Below are positions 18,525 to 26,538 of a DNA stretch of 64,000 nucleotides, piece by piece (within the stretch, counting starts at the first letter, position 1; each line of letters opens with the position of its first letter). The DNA comes from Hyphomicrobiales bacterium. Lineage in GTDB: Bacteria; Pseudomonadota; Alphaproteobacteria; Rhizobiales; Rhizobiaceae. The notes under the pieces are model-generated. The model did not search any database. It saw only the letters and a list, made by a program, of their open reading frames with translations, and had not been told where the DNA came from. The position numbers and the translations under genes are program-made. Location of the stretch: assembly GCA_900466005.1 (NCBI GenBank), contig UEGQ01000001.1, forward strand, positions 124,001 through 188,000. Reading direction: 5' to 3'.

Positions 18525-18905
18525 TTATCCTACGAATGCGATCTTCAAGATGGCGAAGAGACAGAGACCGCCGACGAAAACCGCAAAGAACGTGTTGAGC
18601 ATCAGAAGGACGATCTTCATGCCTTCAGCATGGACATAGTCCTCGATGATCACCTGCATGCCGAGCCGCATGTGGATGAGGCTGTTGATCACCGTCAAAG
18701 CCATGATCACCGCGACCACGGGGTTCGACAGTGCGCCGACGACTTCGGCATAGGGAGCGCCGTTGTAGGCGACGAGGAAGACGATGAAGAAGATCAGGAG
18801 CGGGATGCCGGCGACCGACGTCAGGCGCTGGCGCCAGAAGTGCGTGGTGCCGTCCTTGGCCGACCCGAGGCCCCGAACCTTGCTGAGTGGAGTGCGCATA
18901 TCCAT
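18525..18905 (-). CDS. sdhD: Succinate dehydrogenase hydrophobic anchor subunit
   Basis: One of the two membrane anchors of complex II (126 residues). It has three hydrophobic helices and the conserved [15 protein letters not shown] segment, which contributes the heme and quinone site. I chose ATG 18905 ([12 protein letters not shown]) because GAGG lies eight bases upstream. An in-frame GTG at 18914 would abut the sdhC stop with no room for a ribosome binding site. The sdhC and sdhA genes flank it with only a few bases between. Confidence 0.93.
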   Translation of the reverse strand: MDMRTPLSKVRGLGSAKDGTTHFWRQRLTSVAGIPLLIFFIVFLVAYNGAPYAEVVGALSNPVVAVIMALTVINSLIHMRLGMQVIIEDYVHAEGMKIVLLMLNTFFAVFVGGLCLFAILKIAFVG

Positions 18906-18915
18906 GTCATTCACC

Positions 18916-19311
18916 TCAGAAACGGACCATGTAGCCGACGATCCAGATCACCAGGGTGAGAAGGATCGAGCCGATGAGATTGGCCTTGGCAAGCTTGGTC
19001 GAAAAGCTCTTCTCGAAGCCGTAGCCCATGTCCCAGAGAAGGTGGCGCAGTCCGCCGAGCATGTGATGAACGAGCGCCCAGGTGTAGCCGAACAGGACCA
19101 GCCGTCCGAGAAGGGTGCCCATGAACCAGCTCACCCACTCGAAGTAGGTGGCGCCGGAAGAAGCCGCAATCAGCCACCACGCGACCAGCAAGGTACCGAA
19201 GTAGAGTGCACCTCCGGTAACGCGATGCATGATCGACATCACCATGGTCGGGATCGGCTTATAGATTTGCAGATGCGGCGACAATGGCCGCTTGTTTGTC
19301 ACATTCGCCAT
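18916..19311 (-). CDS. sdhC: Succinate dehydrogenase cytochrome b556 subunit
   Basis: The other membrane anchor (131 residues). It begins with [18 protein letters not shown], containing the family's RPLSPHL motif, followed by SIMHRVTGG (quinone-site serine and arginine). The heme-ligand histidine region is [18 protein letters not shown] 19311 has GAGG five bases upstream, and a longer frame to 19332 has no support. It is the first gene of the sdhCDAB operon. Two palindromes lie in the 300 bases before it. Confidence 0.94.
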   Translation of the reverse strand: MANVTNKRPLSPHLQIYKPIPTMVMSIMHRVTGGALYFGTLLVAWWLIAASSGATYFEWVSWFMGTLLGRLVLFGYTWALVHHMLGGLRHLLWDMGYGFEKSFSTKLAKANLIGSILLTLVIWIVGYMVRF

Positions 19312-19336
19312 CTGAACCTCGCGGCGTTTCAATGCG

Positions 19337-19350
19337 GTCCTGATCAGGAC
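19337..19350. promoter_or_regulatory. Palindrome close to the sdhC start
   Basis: GTCCTGATCAGGAC is a perfect 14-base palindrome beginning 26 bases upstream of the sdhC ATG. It could be an operator or part of the leader; nothing identifies its binder. Confidence 0.3.
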
Positions 19351-19488
19351 TGTCCCCAGCGCAATGCAACCGCCTGCTGCAGTGCATCGCGTCAGGGCGA
19401 CGTTTACTCACCAGAAGGCGGCACGACAAGCACAATTGCGGTCCGCGCGGATTTTAATCGATTCGGCCTGACCGAGACTTAGACGTTG

Positions 19489-19504
19489 GTCGAAGCGCTT
19501 CGAC
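19489..19504. promoter_or_regulatory. 16-base palindrome between sdhC and the secreted-protein gene
   Basis: GTCGAAGCGCTTCGAC is a perfect palindrome in the 297-base intergenic region, 178 bases upstream of sdhC and 105 bases upstream of the plus-strand gene. It is a candidate operator for either gene. The rest of this gap holds the CtrA-type site and the 14-base palindrome, but no further gene. Confidence 0.3.
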
Positions 19505-19569
19505 GCAATCTTCCTGCAGACGAAGAATGGGATGGAGTGACTTTGGTGTCATTTTACGTCATGGTACCG

Positions 19570-19585
19570 TTAAGCATTTCTTAAC
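19570..19585 (+). promoter_or_regulatory. CtrA-type binding site
   Basis: TTAAGCATTTCTTAAC matches the full CtrA consensus TTAA-N7-TTAAC exactly. It lies 24 bases upstream of the ATG at 19609, so it would overlap the promoter of that gene. CtrA is the cell-cycle master regulator of alphaproteobacteria. Confidence 0.5.
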
Positions 19586-19608
19586 ACTTCCATTGACCGG
19601 AGGAAGCC

Positions 19609-19962
19609 ATGATGTTCATGCGTGTGGGCGCCGTGATCGCCGCAACGGCGGCATTCGCCGTTTTCGCGACGGGCGAGCTTCAGGCCCGCCACCGCCACGG
19701 GCCGAACCCGGGCGTTGTGGCCGGCTCCGGCCTTCCTTCGGTGTTGCCGGGCATCGGCACCTATGCGGGGTCTGTTTCCGCTCTGCGCATTCGGGGAAAC
19801 GGCATCTACTTCATGGTGGAGCGCACAACCTATGATCCGGCGCCGGCACGCGCTGTACCGAAGGCACACATCATCGACGTCAATGCTGAGATCAATGCGG
19901 ACAAGGAAGGCATGAAGAGCGCCTGCCGTTACGAAGCCGGCGTTTGCGTCATCAGACCCTGA
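19609..19962 (+). CDS. Small secreted hypothetical protein
   Basis: A 117-residue protein with a clear signal peptide (MMFMRVGAVIAATAAFAVF, probable cleavage near GELQA-RH). The mature part is short and begins with the histidine-rich RHRHG. Two cysteines near the C-terminus (SACRYEAGVCVIRP) could form a disulfide. I do not recognise the family. CGGAGGAAGCC precedes the start, a strong ribosome binding site. An exact CtrA-type site 24 bases upstream suggests cell-cycle control. It converges with the methyltransferase gene, leaving four bases between stops. Confidence 0.6.
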   Translation: MMFMRVGAVIAATAAFAVFATGELQARHRHGPNPGVVAGSGLPSVLPGIGTYAGSVSALRIRGNGIYFMVERTTYDPAPARAVPKAHIIDVNAEINADKEGMKSACRYEAGVCVIRP

Positions 19963-19966
19963 GAGG

Positions 19967-20638
19967 TCAGACGCCGCCCTGCGGGGCAAATCGCCAGACC
20001 GTCGTATTCTTGATTTCGCTGTCTTCGAGCGCTCTCGTTACCGGAACCTGGTAGGAGGCGAGCGCCGTCAGCCGGTCTTTCGGCAGATAGCTTCTGCCGG
20101 GGTCGCCGACCAAGACGTCTATGCCCGTCGCGGCAAGGCGATCGAACCAGGGGATGAGAGCGTCCGCGAAACCGCGGTCGTAGAAAACATCGCCTGCAAG
20201 AACGATGTCCGCCTCCAGCGTTTCGCCGAGCAGGTTCCTGCCGGTGAAATCGACTGCGACACCGTTTGTCTCCGCGTTCAGGCGGATCGCTGTTTCCGCC
20301 CAGGGATCGATATCGGCTGCAACGACACGGCCAGCGCCGGCCAACTTGGCCGCGATCGCCACAAGGCCGGAGCCACTTGCAAAATCGACCACATGCTTGC
20401 CGGCGGTGACTTCGGGATGATCCAACACGTAGCGGGCAAGCCCCTGTCCTCCCGCCCAGGCAAAGGCCCAGAAGGGCGGCGGCAAGCCGATCTCCTCGAG
20501 TTCATCCTCGGTCTTGAGCCAAAGGTCGTGGACCTCGCTCGCGAGATGCAACCGGACCTCGGACACATGCGGCGGCACCATCAGGCTGGTGTTGGCGCGG
20601 ATGAAGCGCTCCGGGTCAGTTTTCAACGAAAGCCTCAA
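19967..20638 (-). CDS. SAM-dependent protein methyltransferase, ETF-beta lysine methyltransferase (METTL20) type
   Basis: A class I SAM methyltransferase of 223 residues. The SAM motif is HVVDFASGSGLVAIAA, followed by the acidic VVAADIDPWA. Two segments, PPPFWAFAWAGGQGLARYV before the SAM site and GDVFYD plus VGDPGRSYLPKDRL after it, are characteristic of the METTL20/ETF-beta family. Agrobacterium and human members of this family methylate lysines of the electron transfer flavoprotein beta subunit. The target here is inferred from similarity. The start overlaps the stop of the EVE gene as ATGA, so the pair is translationally coupled. Confidence 0.8.
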   Translation of the reverse strand: MRLSLKTDPERFIRANTSLMVPPHVSEVRLHLASEVHDLWLKTEDELEEIGLPPPFWAFAWAGGQGLARYVLDHPEVTAGKHVVDFASGSGLVAIAAKLAGAGRVVAADIDPWAETAIRLNAETNGVAVDFTGRNLLGETLEADIVLAGDVFYDRGFADALIPWFDRLAATGIDVLVGDPGRSYLPKDRLTALASYQVPVTRALEDSEIKNTTVWRFAPQGGV

Positions 20639-21066
20639 CGCGGCGGGTTGTCGAGTTCGCCCATCCGGCAGACTTCGAGGTATTCCTCCTCGGTCACCGG
20701 CTGGACGGAAAGACGCATCGACGTCACCAGCGACATCTTCGAGAGCTTTTCGTTCGCCTTGATGTCCTTCAGCGAAACCGGCTTGGGCATGTCGGTGACG
20801 GCACGGATATCAACGCAATCCCAGCGGGGATCGCCTTCGGCCGTCGAGTCTGGATGGGACAGCGCGCAGACTTCGACGATGCCGACAACCTCGAGCCCCT
20901 CGTTCGAGTGGTAGAAGAACCCTTTGTCGCCGATCTTCATCGCACGCATGTTGTTGCGTGCCAGATAGTTGCGCACACCGGTCCATTCTTCGCCGACGTC
21001 ACCCTTGGCCTTCTGCATTTCCCACGACCACTTGAAGGGCTCGGATTTGAAGAGCCAGTAAGCCAT
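20635..21066 (-). CDS. EVE domain protein
   Basis: A protein of 143 residues that is essentially a single EVE (PUA-like) domain. It starts AYWLFKSEPFKWSW, then has WTGVRNYLARNNMRAMKIGDKGFFYHSN, the binding-pocket region, and ends SVQPVTEEEYLEVCRMG. Related proteins (THYN1 family) bind modified bases such as 5-methylcytosine derivatives, and many bacterial ones sit in restriction or RNA-modification contexts. Here the neighbours are a methyltransferase and housekeeping genes, so a nucleic-acid quality-control role is only a guess. Confidence 0.85.
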   Translation of the reverse strand: MAYWLFKSEPFKWSWEMQKAKGDVGEEWTGVRNYLARNNMRAMKIGDKGFFYHSNEGLEVVGIVEVCALSHPDSTAEGDPRWDCVDIRAVTDMPKPVSLKDIKANEKLSKMSLVTSMRLSVQPVTEEEYLEVCRMGELDNPPR

Positions 21067-21072
21067 CCGCTG

Positions 21073-21366
21073 TCATGCCTCCGGATTGTTGAAGACCCAG
21101 TTGTAGGCCTTGATCTCCACGGTTTCGAAGAGACCGGCCGCGGCATAGGGGTCCTGCGCGGCAATCGCTTTCGCGCTCGCCATATCGTCCGCGGCTATCA
21201 GCAGCATGGAACCGCACGGCTTGCCATTGTCATCGAGGAACGGTCCGCCAATCTTCAGAACGCCCTCAGCGTTCAGGCCATTCAGCCATTCGAGATGCGC
21301 GGGGCGCGTTTCCATGCGGACATTGAGATGGTCGGCCTTGTCGCGGCAAAGGACGGCAAAAAGCAT
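21073..21366 (-). CDS. YciI-like protein
   Basis: A 97-residue YCII-related protein with a ferredoxin-like fold. It carries the family pattern DKADHLNVRMETRPAHLEWL with a conserved histidine, GGPFLDDNGKPCGSMLL, and a C-terminal DPYAAAGLFETVEIKAYNWV. The biochemical role of this family is largely unknown, although some members are dehydrochlorinase-like. AAGGAG precedes the ATG. It lies six bases before the EVE gene and 28 bases after gpsA. Confidence 0.85.
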   Translation of the reverse strand: MLFAVLCRDKADHLNVRMETRPAHLEWLNGLNAEGVLKIGGPFLDDNGKPCGSMLLIAADDMASAKAIAAQDPYAAAGLFETVEIKAYNWVFNNPEA

Positions 21367-21394
21367 CGGCTACTCCTTCAAAAAGAGACGTGAT

Positions 21395-22384
21395 CTATTC
21401 GGTGGTGATCGGACGCGTCATCAACTGTTCGATCGCGGTCGGAATGTCGAGCTTGCCATCAATGATTTCGGCGACTGCTTCCGTGATCGGCATGCTGACG
21501 CCGTGCCCCTCTGCAAGCCGGGCTGCCACAGCCGCCGCAAACGCGCCCTCGACGAGGTCGCCACGCCCGAAGTTCGCGGGCTCTCCCTTGCCCAGGGAAA
21601 TGCCAAAACGCAGGTTTCGCGACTGATGGCTGGTGGCAGTCAGCACGAGATCGCCCAAGCCCGAGAGACCTTGGACGGTGCTGCCGCGCCCGCCGAGCGC
21701 TTCGACCAGCCGCGACATCTCGGCCAGCCCGCGTGCAATCAGTGCCGCACGCGCGGAATCACCGAGCCCCATGCCTTCAACGATGCCACATGCGATAGCC
21801 AGCACGTTCTTGAGCGCTCCGCCGAGCTGAACACCCGTGCGGTCGGTGGAAGCATAGAGCCGGAAGGTACGTCCCGAGATGGCATGCGCCAGACGCTCGG
21901 CATCAGAAAGTTCAGCTGCTGCGATCGCCATTGCCGTCGGCAGCCCGCGGGCGATGTCCGTCGCAAAACCGGGCCCCGAGAGCACCGCGACCGGATGATG
22001 CGGCAACTGACTTTCGAGGACGTCCGTGAGCAGGCGTGACGTGCCGCGGTCAATACCCTTGGCACAGGTGACCACGGTCGAGCCGGTGGCGAGATACGGA
22101 CCGAATTGCGCCGCGGCGTCGGCCTGCGCCTGCGACGGCATCGCGAAGAGCACTGTTTCGGCGCCGGCGAGAATCTCCGGTTCTGCCGAGTATTGGAGTG
22201 CGTCCGGGAGATGTATACCCGGGAGCGCTGCGGTGTGCATCCCGTCGGTCCGCAGGTCCGCCATCAACGACGGATCGCGTCCGAGCAGCGTAACCTCGGA
22301 TTTTCCTTCGAGCGCGATGACTGCAGCGAGTGCAGTTCCGAACGCTCCCGCCCCGACGACGGCGATTCGGTGCCTCTCGCTCAT
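21395..22384 (-). CDS. gpsA: Glycerol-3-phosphate dehydrogenase [NAD(P)+]
   Basis: This enzyme (329 residues) makes sn-glycerol 3-phosphate for phospholipid synthesis. It has the N-terminal NAD(P) motif [36 protein letters not shown], the catalytic-lysine region [19 protein letters not shown], and the C-terminal [20 protein letters not shown] chose ATG 22384 because it overlaps the tsaD stop as ATGA and begins the protein at the usual place. A longer frame would lie inside tsaD. Confidence 0.95.
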   Translation of the reverse strand: MSERHRIAVVGAGAFGTALAAVIALEGKSEVTLLGRDPSLMADLRTDGMHTAALPGIHLPDALQYSAEPEILAGAETVLFAMPSQAQADAAAQFGPYLATGSTVVTCAKGIDRGTSRLLTDVLESQLPHHPVAVLSGPGFATDIARGLPTAMAIAAAELSDAERLAHAISGRTFRLYASTDRTGVQLGGALKNVLAIACGIVEGMGLGDSARAALIARGLAEMSRLVEALGGRGSTVQGLSGLGDLVLTATSHQSRNLRFGISLGKGEPANFGRGDLVEGAFAAAVAARLAEGHGVSMPITEAVAEIIDGKLDIPTAIEQLMTRPITTE

Positions 22385-23478
22385 GCCTTTGCCCCGCGCT
22401 TTCCGTGACCTATGCGCACCTCTGCGCTGCTGTCGAGTGGCCAGCGCGACCGCGGCTGCACGTCGAGAGAGTCGGCGGCAAAGCCGGCCGCCATCCGTTC
22501 GAGGCCGGCCCAGGCGATCATGGCGGCATTGTCGGTGCAAAGCCGAAGCGGCGGCGCCACGAAGCGAAAGCCGTGTCGCTCGCAAAGGGTCTGCAAAGTC
22601 CGGCGCAGCTCCTGGTTTGCGGCGACGCCGCCTGCGACAACCAAGGCAGGAGGGTGGTCAAGGTTCGGAAACTCGGCGGAAAAGCGTGCGAGCCCGCGGC
22701 CGATGCGGTCGTCGAGCGTGCGCGAAATGGCCCGCTGGAACGCGGCACAGATGTCCGAGATATCTTGTTCGGTGATCGGTGCGATTGCCTCCGCGGCCTG
22801 TCGAACTGCCGTCTTCAGCCCGGAGAAGGAGAAATCCAGCCGTGCTTCCCCGACCAGCGGTCGGGGAAAATCGAACCGTCGCGGGTCGCCGTCCACCGCG
22901 GCCCGTTCGACGGCTGGCCCGCCGGGATAGGGAAGGCCAAGCAGCTTCGCCGTCTTGTCGAAGGCTTCGCCCAATGCATCGTCGATCGTGGTACCCCACC
23001 GTTCATACTGCCCGACGCCGCGTACCAGGACGAGCTGGGTATGCCCTCCCGATACCAGCAGCATCAGATAGGGAAAGGAAAGCCCGTCGGTCAGCCTTGC
23101 GGTCAGCGCATGGCCTTCGAGGTGGTTGATGGCATAGAGCGGCTTCGAGAGCGCCCTTGCGATCGCCTTGCCGGTCATCAGACCGACGATCAGGCCGCCG
23201 ATGAGGCCGGGGCCGGCAGTCGCCGCCACGGCATCGATATCGCCGAGAGAGGTGCCGGTGTGCGCCAGAGCCTCTTCAATCAACGTATCGAGCGCTTCGA
23301 CATGCGCACGGGCAGCGATCTCCGGCACGACACCGCCATAGGCGCTGTGTTCGTCGAGTTGGCTCAGCACCACGTCGGCGGCGATCTCCCCGCGCCCGTC
23401 GCCGTGGCGCAGGACGATGGACGCCGCCGTCTCGTCACAGCTGGTCTCGATGCCGAGGATGCGAAGAAAGGAACCCAT
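22381..23478 (-). CDS. tsaD: tRNA N6-adenosine threonylcarbamoyltransferase
   Basis: TsaD (365 residues) transfers the threonylcarbamoyl group to adenosine 37 of ANN-decoding tRNAs, with TsaB and TsaE. It starts [18 protein letters not shown], has [14 protein letters not shown], and the metal-binding histidines are in [26 protein letters not shown] and [12 protein letters not shown] are further Kae1/TsaD signatures. Start 23478 fits the family. It is divergent from hemC with 72 bases between and is coupled to gpsA by a four-base overlap. Confidence 0.96.
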   Translation of the reverse strand: MGSFLRILGIETSCDETAASIVLRHGDGRGEIAADVVLSQLDEHSAYGGVVPEIAARAHVEALDTLIEEALAHTGTSLGDIDAVAATAGPGLIGGLIVGLMTGKAIARALSKPLYAINHLEGHALTARLTDGLSFPYLMLLVSGGHTQLVLVRGVGQYERWGTTIDDALGEAFDKTAKLLGLPYPGGPAVERAAVDGDPRRFDFPRPLVGEARLDFSFSGLKTAVRQAAEAIAPITEQDISDICAAFQRAISRTLDDRIGRGLARFSAEFPNLDHPPALVVAGGVAANQELRRTLQTLCERHGFRFVAPPLRLCTDNAAMIAWAGLERMAAGFAADSLDVQPRSRWPLDSSAEVRIGHGKRGAKA

Positions 23479-23550
23479 GGAACTGATCGTTGATTGCGGT
23501 GGCCGGGAAACCCGTTTACGAGAAACGTCGGTAACAACGGATGTAATCGG

Positions 23551-24480
23551 ATGCAAACAAAACCTTTCCGAATCGGAACCCGGGGCAGTCCGCTTGCGCT
23601 CGCACAGGCTCATGAAACCCGCAAACGGTTGATGGAAGCGCATGGCCTGCCGGAGGAGATGTTCGAGATCGTCATCCTCTCGACACAGGGCGACAGGATT
23701 CAGGACCGCGCGCTGGCGGCCATCGGCGGTAAGGGTCTCTTCACCGCAGAACTTGAAGAACAGCTCGCCGACGGTCGGCTTGATCTCGCCGTGCATTCGT
23801 CGAAGGACATGCCGACCCTGCTGCCGCAGGGTCTCTATATCTCGGCCTTCCTGCCGCGCGAAGACGTGCGCGACGCCTTCGTTGGCAAGACGGCTCCGAC
23901 GCTCATGGACCTTCCGTCCGGCGCGGTGGTCGGCTCGGCCTCGCTCCGCCGTCAGGCGCTCATCCGCCGCCTGCGCCCCGACCTTCACGTCACCATCTTT
24001 CGTGGCCAGGTTGACACGCGCTTACGCAAGCTCGCCGAGGGCGAAGCGGACGCGACACTGCTTGCCATGGCCGGGTTGAACCGGCTCGGCAAAGCCGATG
24101 TCGCAACCGAAGTCCTTGACCCGGAGAGCTTCCCGCCGGCTCCCGCACAAGGCGCGATCTGCATCGAAAGCCGGCTTGGCGACAAGCGAACAGACGACCT
24201 GATTTCCGCCATCAACGATCCGGTCACATGGACGGCCGTCAGCTGCGAGCGCGGCTTCCTTGCAACCCTCGACGGCTCCTGCCGGACACCCATAGCGGGA
24301 TTGGCGAAGGTTGAAGACGGGCACATCTCATTCCATGGCATGATTCTCACACCGGACGGCTCGCGCTTCCATGAAATCCGCGCCGAAGGCAAGGCGAATG
24401 AAGCCGCTGCGATCGGACGAACCGCCGGCGAGACGATCCGGAGCAGAGCGGGCAGCGGCTTTTTCGCCGACTGGACCTGA
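23551..24480 (+). CDS. hemC: Porphobilinogen deaminase
   Basis: Hydroxymethylbilane synthase (309 residues) polymerises four porphobilinogens in tetrapyrrole synthesis. It begins [15 protein letters not shown] and contains [12 protein letters not shown] and [18 protein letters not shown], the arginine-rich substrate site. The dipyrromethane cofactor cysteine is in [10 protein letters not shown] at residue 244. I chose ATG 23551, which gives the usual N-terminus; the frame upstream adds 19 unrelated residues. It is followed four bases later by hemD. Confidence 0.96.
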   Translation: MQTKPFRIGTRGSPLALAQAHETRKRLMEAHGLPEEMFEIVILSTQGDRIQDRALAAIGGKGLFTAELEEQLADGRLDLAVHSSKDMPTLLPQGLYISAFLPREDVRDAFVGKTAPTLMDLPSGAVVGSASLRRQALIRRLRPDLHVTIFRGQVDTRLRKLAEGEADATLLAMAGLNRLGKADVATEVLDPESFPPAPAQGAICIESRLGDKRTDDLISAINDPVTWTAVSCERGFLATLDGSCRTPIAGLAKVEDGHISFHGMILTPDGSRFHEIRAEGKANEAAAIGRTAGETIRSRAGSGFFADWT

Positions 24481-24484
24481 CGCG

Positions 24485-25219
24485 ATGCGCGTTCTCGTGA
24501 CCCGGCCCTCGGAGGCGGGAGAAAAGACGGCCGCAAGACTGCGGACGCTTGGTCACGAGCCCGTTCTCCAGCCGCTGAGCGCGCCAATCCGCCATCCGGA
24601 GGCGGCGCTTTCAGCGCTCTCCCTTCCGCATGCCGCAATCGCCATCACCAGCGCGGAGACGATCCGGACACTCTCGAAGGTCGCAGATCGCCTGGTACCC
24701 TTCCTCGCTGAGCCGGTTTTCGCCGTCGGCGAGGCTTCTGCCGATGCCGCGCGGAGGTTGGGCTTTACAAACGTCACCACCGCAGGCGGAAACGGGACTG
24801 CTCTCGCCGCCCGCGTCAGCGCTCACCTCAGGGAAGCGAGGCAAAGCGGCGTGCTCCTCTATCTCGCCGGCACACCGCGGGCACCCGGCTTCGAAGCTCG
24901 CCTCTCCGAGAACGGCATCCAGGTCACCGTCGCCGAATGCTATGAGATGAAGCCCCTGGATGACGCACATGCGGCGCTCCGGCACATCCTCGCGAGTGAG
25001 CGGATCGATGCCGTGCTTCTCTACTCCGCGGAGACCGCGAAGCGGTTTTTTGCCGCAGCAAAAACCTCCGGCGCTGACGAGATGCTCCGAGACATCCGCA
25101 TTTGCTGCCTGAGCAGCAATGTACTCCATGCCATTCCCGCCGAATTCCGTGAAAAGGCATCAGTGGCGGTATCGCCAGACGAAACGGCGCTTCTGGCGTT
25201 GCTGGAACCCCTTCCTTAG
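24485..25219 (+). CDS. hemD: Uroporphyrinogen-III synthase
   Basis: A protein of 244 residues that fits HemD, which closes and isomerises hydroxymethylbilane to uroporphyrinogen III. HemD sequences are poorly conserved. The visible pattern is MRVLVTRPSEAGEKTAARL at the start, an AIAITSAETIRTL segment, VFAVGEASADAARRLGF, and a second half with GVLLYLAGTPRAP, LLYSAETAKRFF and CLSSNVL. ATG 24485 lies four bases after the hemC stop, which strengthens the call. Confidence 0.9.
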   Translation: MRVLVTRPSEAGEKTAARLRTLGHEPVLQPLSAPIRHPEAALSALSLPHAAIAITSAETIRTLSKVADRLVPFLAEPVFAVGEASADAARRLGFTNVTTAGGNGTALAARVSAHLREARQSGVLLYLAGTPRAPGFEARLSENGIQVTVAECYEMKPLDDAHAALRHILASERIDAVLLYSAETAKRFFAAAKTSGADEMLRDIRICCLSSNVLHAIPAEFREKASVAVSPDETALLALLEPLP

Positions 25220-25298
25220 GCGCAAAATGGACATGAGCCCTTTCCTTAGAGGCCGTCACTGACTAACTTCAAAGCACTGCATGGAAGAAGAGGTACCC

Positions 25299-26528
25299 AT
25301 GGTTTCCGGAAAGCCGCCACGTCGCTCCAAGTCCTCGAACGAACCGGTCACCATCGACCTGCAGGCAGAGGAAACCGCGTCTGACGCCGCCGCTCCCGCC
25401 TCCGCGGCGGAGAGCCCGGACGAACGTAAGGTAAGCTCGGATGCCGAGACACCGTCGACGCACGCCGGAACCGAGACAACCGATGCCGGAGAGGCAACGC
25501 CTGCTGCGGAGGCTGCCGAACCAGAGGACAGGGAGCCTGAATACCGGTCGGAAGAAGCGCCTCGTGAACGCAAGGGAACGCCGACATTTGCAGCTGTCGC
25601 GGCCGCGGGCATTGTCGGTGGTCTCGTCGCTCTCGCCGGCGCCGGCAGCATGCAATACGCCGGCTATCTGCCGGCCCTGTCCCCCGCTTCGGAGCGCCTC
25701 GCCGCCTACCAGACGGCCGAGCTCACCGCTCTCAGGAACGAGGTCGAGGGCCTTCGATCCGCTGTTTCGCAAGGCGCGGACACAAAGCAGATCGAGGAGC
25801 GCTTAGCCGCCCTTGAAAGCACGGAAAACCAGCCGGTTCCGACCGTCGACACCACGGCGCTCGACCAGCTGCGCGAGCAGCTTTCAGGCTTGCAGAGCAC
25901 GCTGGAGACCCTTCGGACGAGCGGGGATGCGGCAACTTCCAGACTGTCGGAGCTCGAGACGAGTCTCAACGGACGCATGGCCGACATCGAGGAGAAGCTC
26001 GATGAACCACGGGACGACGTCGAGGTTGCCCGCGCGATTGCGGTGGCCGGATTGAAGGCCGCTGTTGATCGCGGCGGCACCTTCCTGACCGAACTCGACA
26101 CCCTCGCCGGCATCACACCCGAAGACCCCGCCATCACGGCGCTCAGAGACTATGCGCGCACCGGAATTCCCTCGCGTGCGGAGCTTGTGCGTCAATTCCA
26201 GGATACCGCAAGCGCCATTCTCGCAGCGGTTCACCAGCCGGATCCGAACCAAGGGCTTGCCGAACGGCTGCTCTCGAGTGCGCTTTCGGTCGTCAAGGTG
26301 CGACCGGTCGGCAACGTCGAAGGCGACACGCCGGAAGCGATCGTCGCACGAATGGAGGACAAGTTGCGAAACGGCGACCTTCAGGGTGCATCACTCGAGT
26401 GGGAGACCTTGCCGGAGACCGGCAGGGCCGCATCAGCCGACTTTGCAAAGGCCCTGAAGTCCCGGATCGAGGTCGAGAAGCTGGTCGGCACCGCCATGAC
26501 CAGCGCGGTTGGCGGCAATCGGGGTTGA
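25299..26528 (+). CDS. Mitofilin/Mic60-like inner-membrane protein (alphaproteobacterial Mic60, HemX-position gene)
   Basis: A 409-residue protein with an acidic Ala/Glu-rich cytoplasmic head (1-90), one transmembrane helix (about 97-117, FAAVAAAGIVGGLVALAGAG), a long periplasmic coiled coil (about 135-240) and a C-terminal domain. That domain contains AIVARMEDKLRNGDLQGASL and ends SRIEVEKLVGTAM, resembling the mitofilin signature. Alphaproteobacterial Mic60 sits in heme-gene clusters and shapes intracytoplasmic membranes, as mitochondrial Mic60 shapes cristae. I chose ATG 25299 because GAGG precedes it by about six bases, while ATG 25281 has no ribosome binding site. Its stop is ten bases from the HemY-like start. 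Confidence 0.75.
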   Translation: MVSGKPPRRSKSSNEPVTIDLQAEETASDAAAPASAAESPDERKVSSDAETPSTHAGTETTDAGEATPAAEAAEPEDREPEYRSEEAPRERKGTPTFAAVAAAGIVGGLVALAGAGSMQYAGYLPALSPASERLAAYQTAELTALRNEVEGLRSAVSQGADTKQIEERLAALESTENQPVPTVDTTALDQLREQLSGLQSTLETLRTSGDAATSRLSELETSLNGRMADIEEKLDEPRDDVEVARAIAVAGLKAAVDRGGTFLTELDTLAGITPEDPAITALRDYARTGIPSRAELVRQFQDTASAILAAVHQPDPNQGLAERLLSSALSVVKVRPVGNVEGDTPEAIVARMEDKLRNGDLQGASLEWETLPETGRAASADFAKALKSRIEVEKLVGTAMTSAVGGNRG

Positions 26529-26538
26529 GGAGCAAGCA

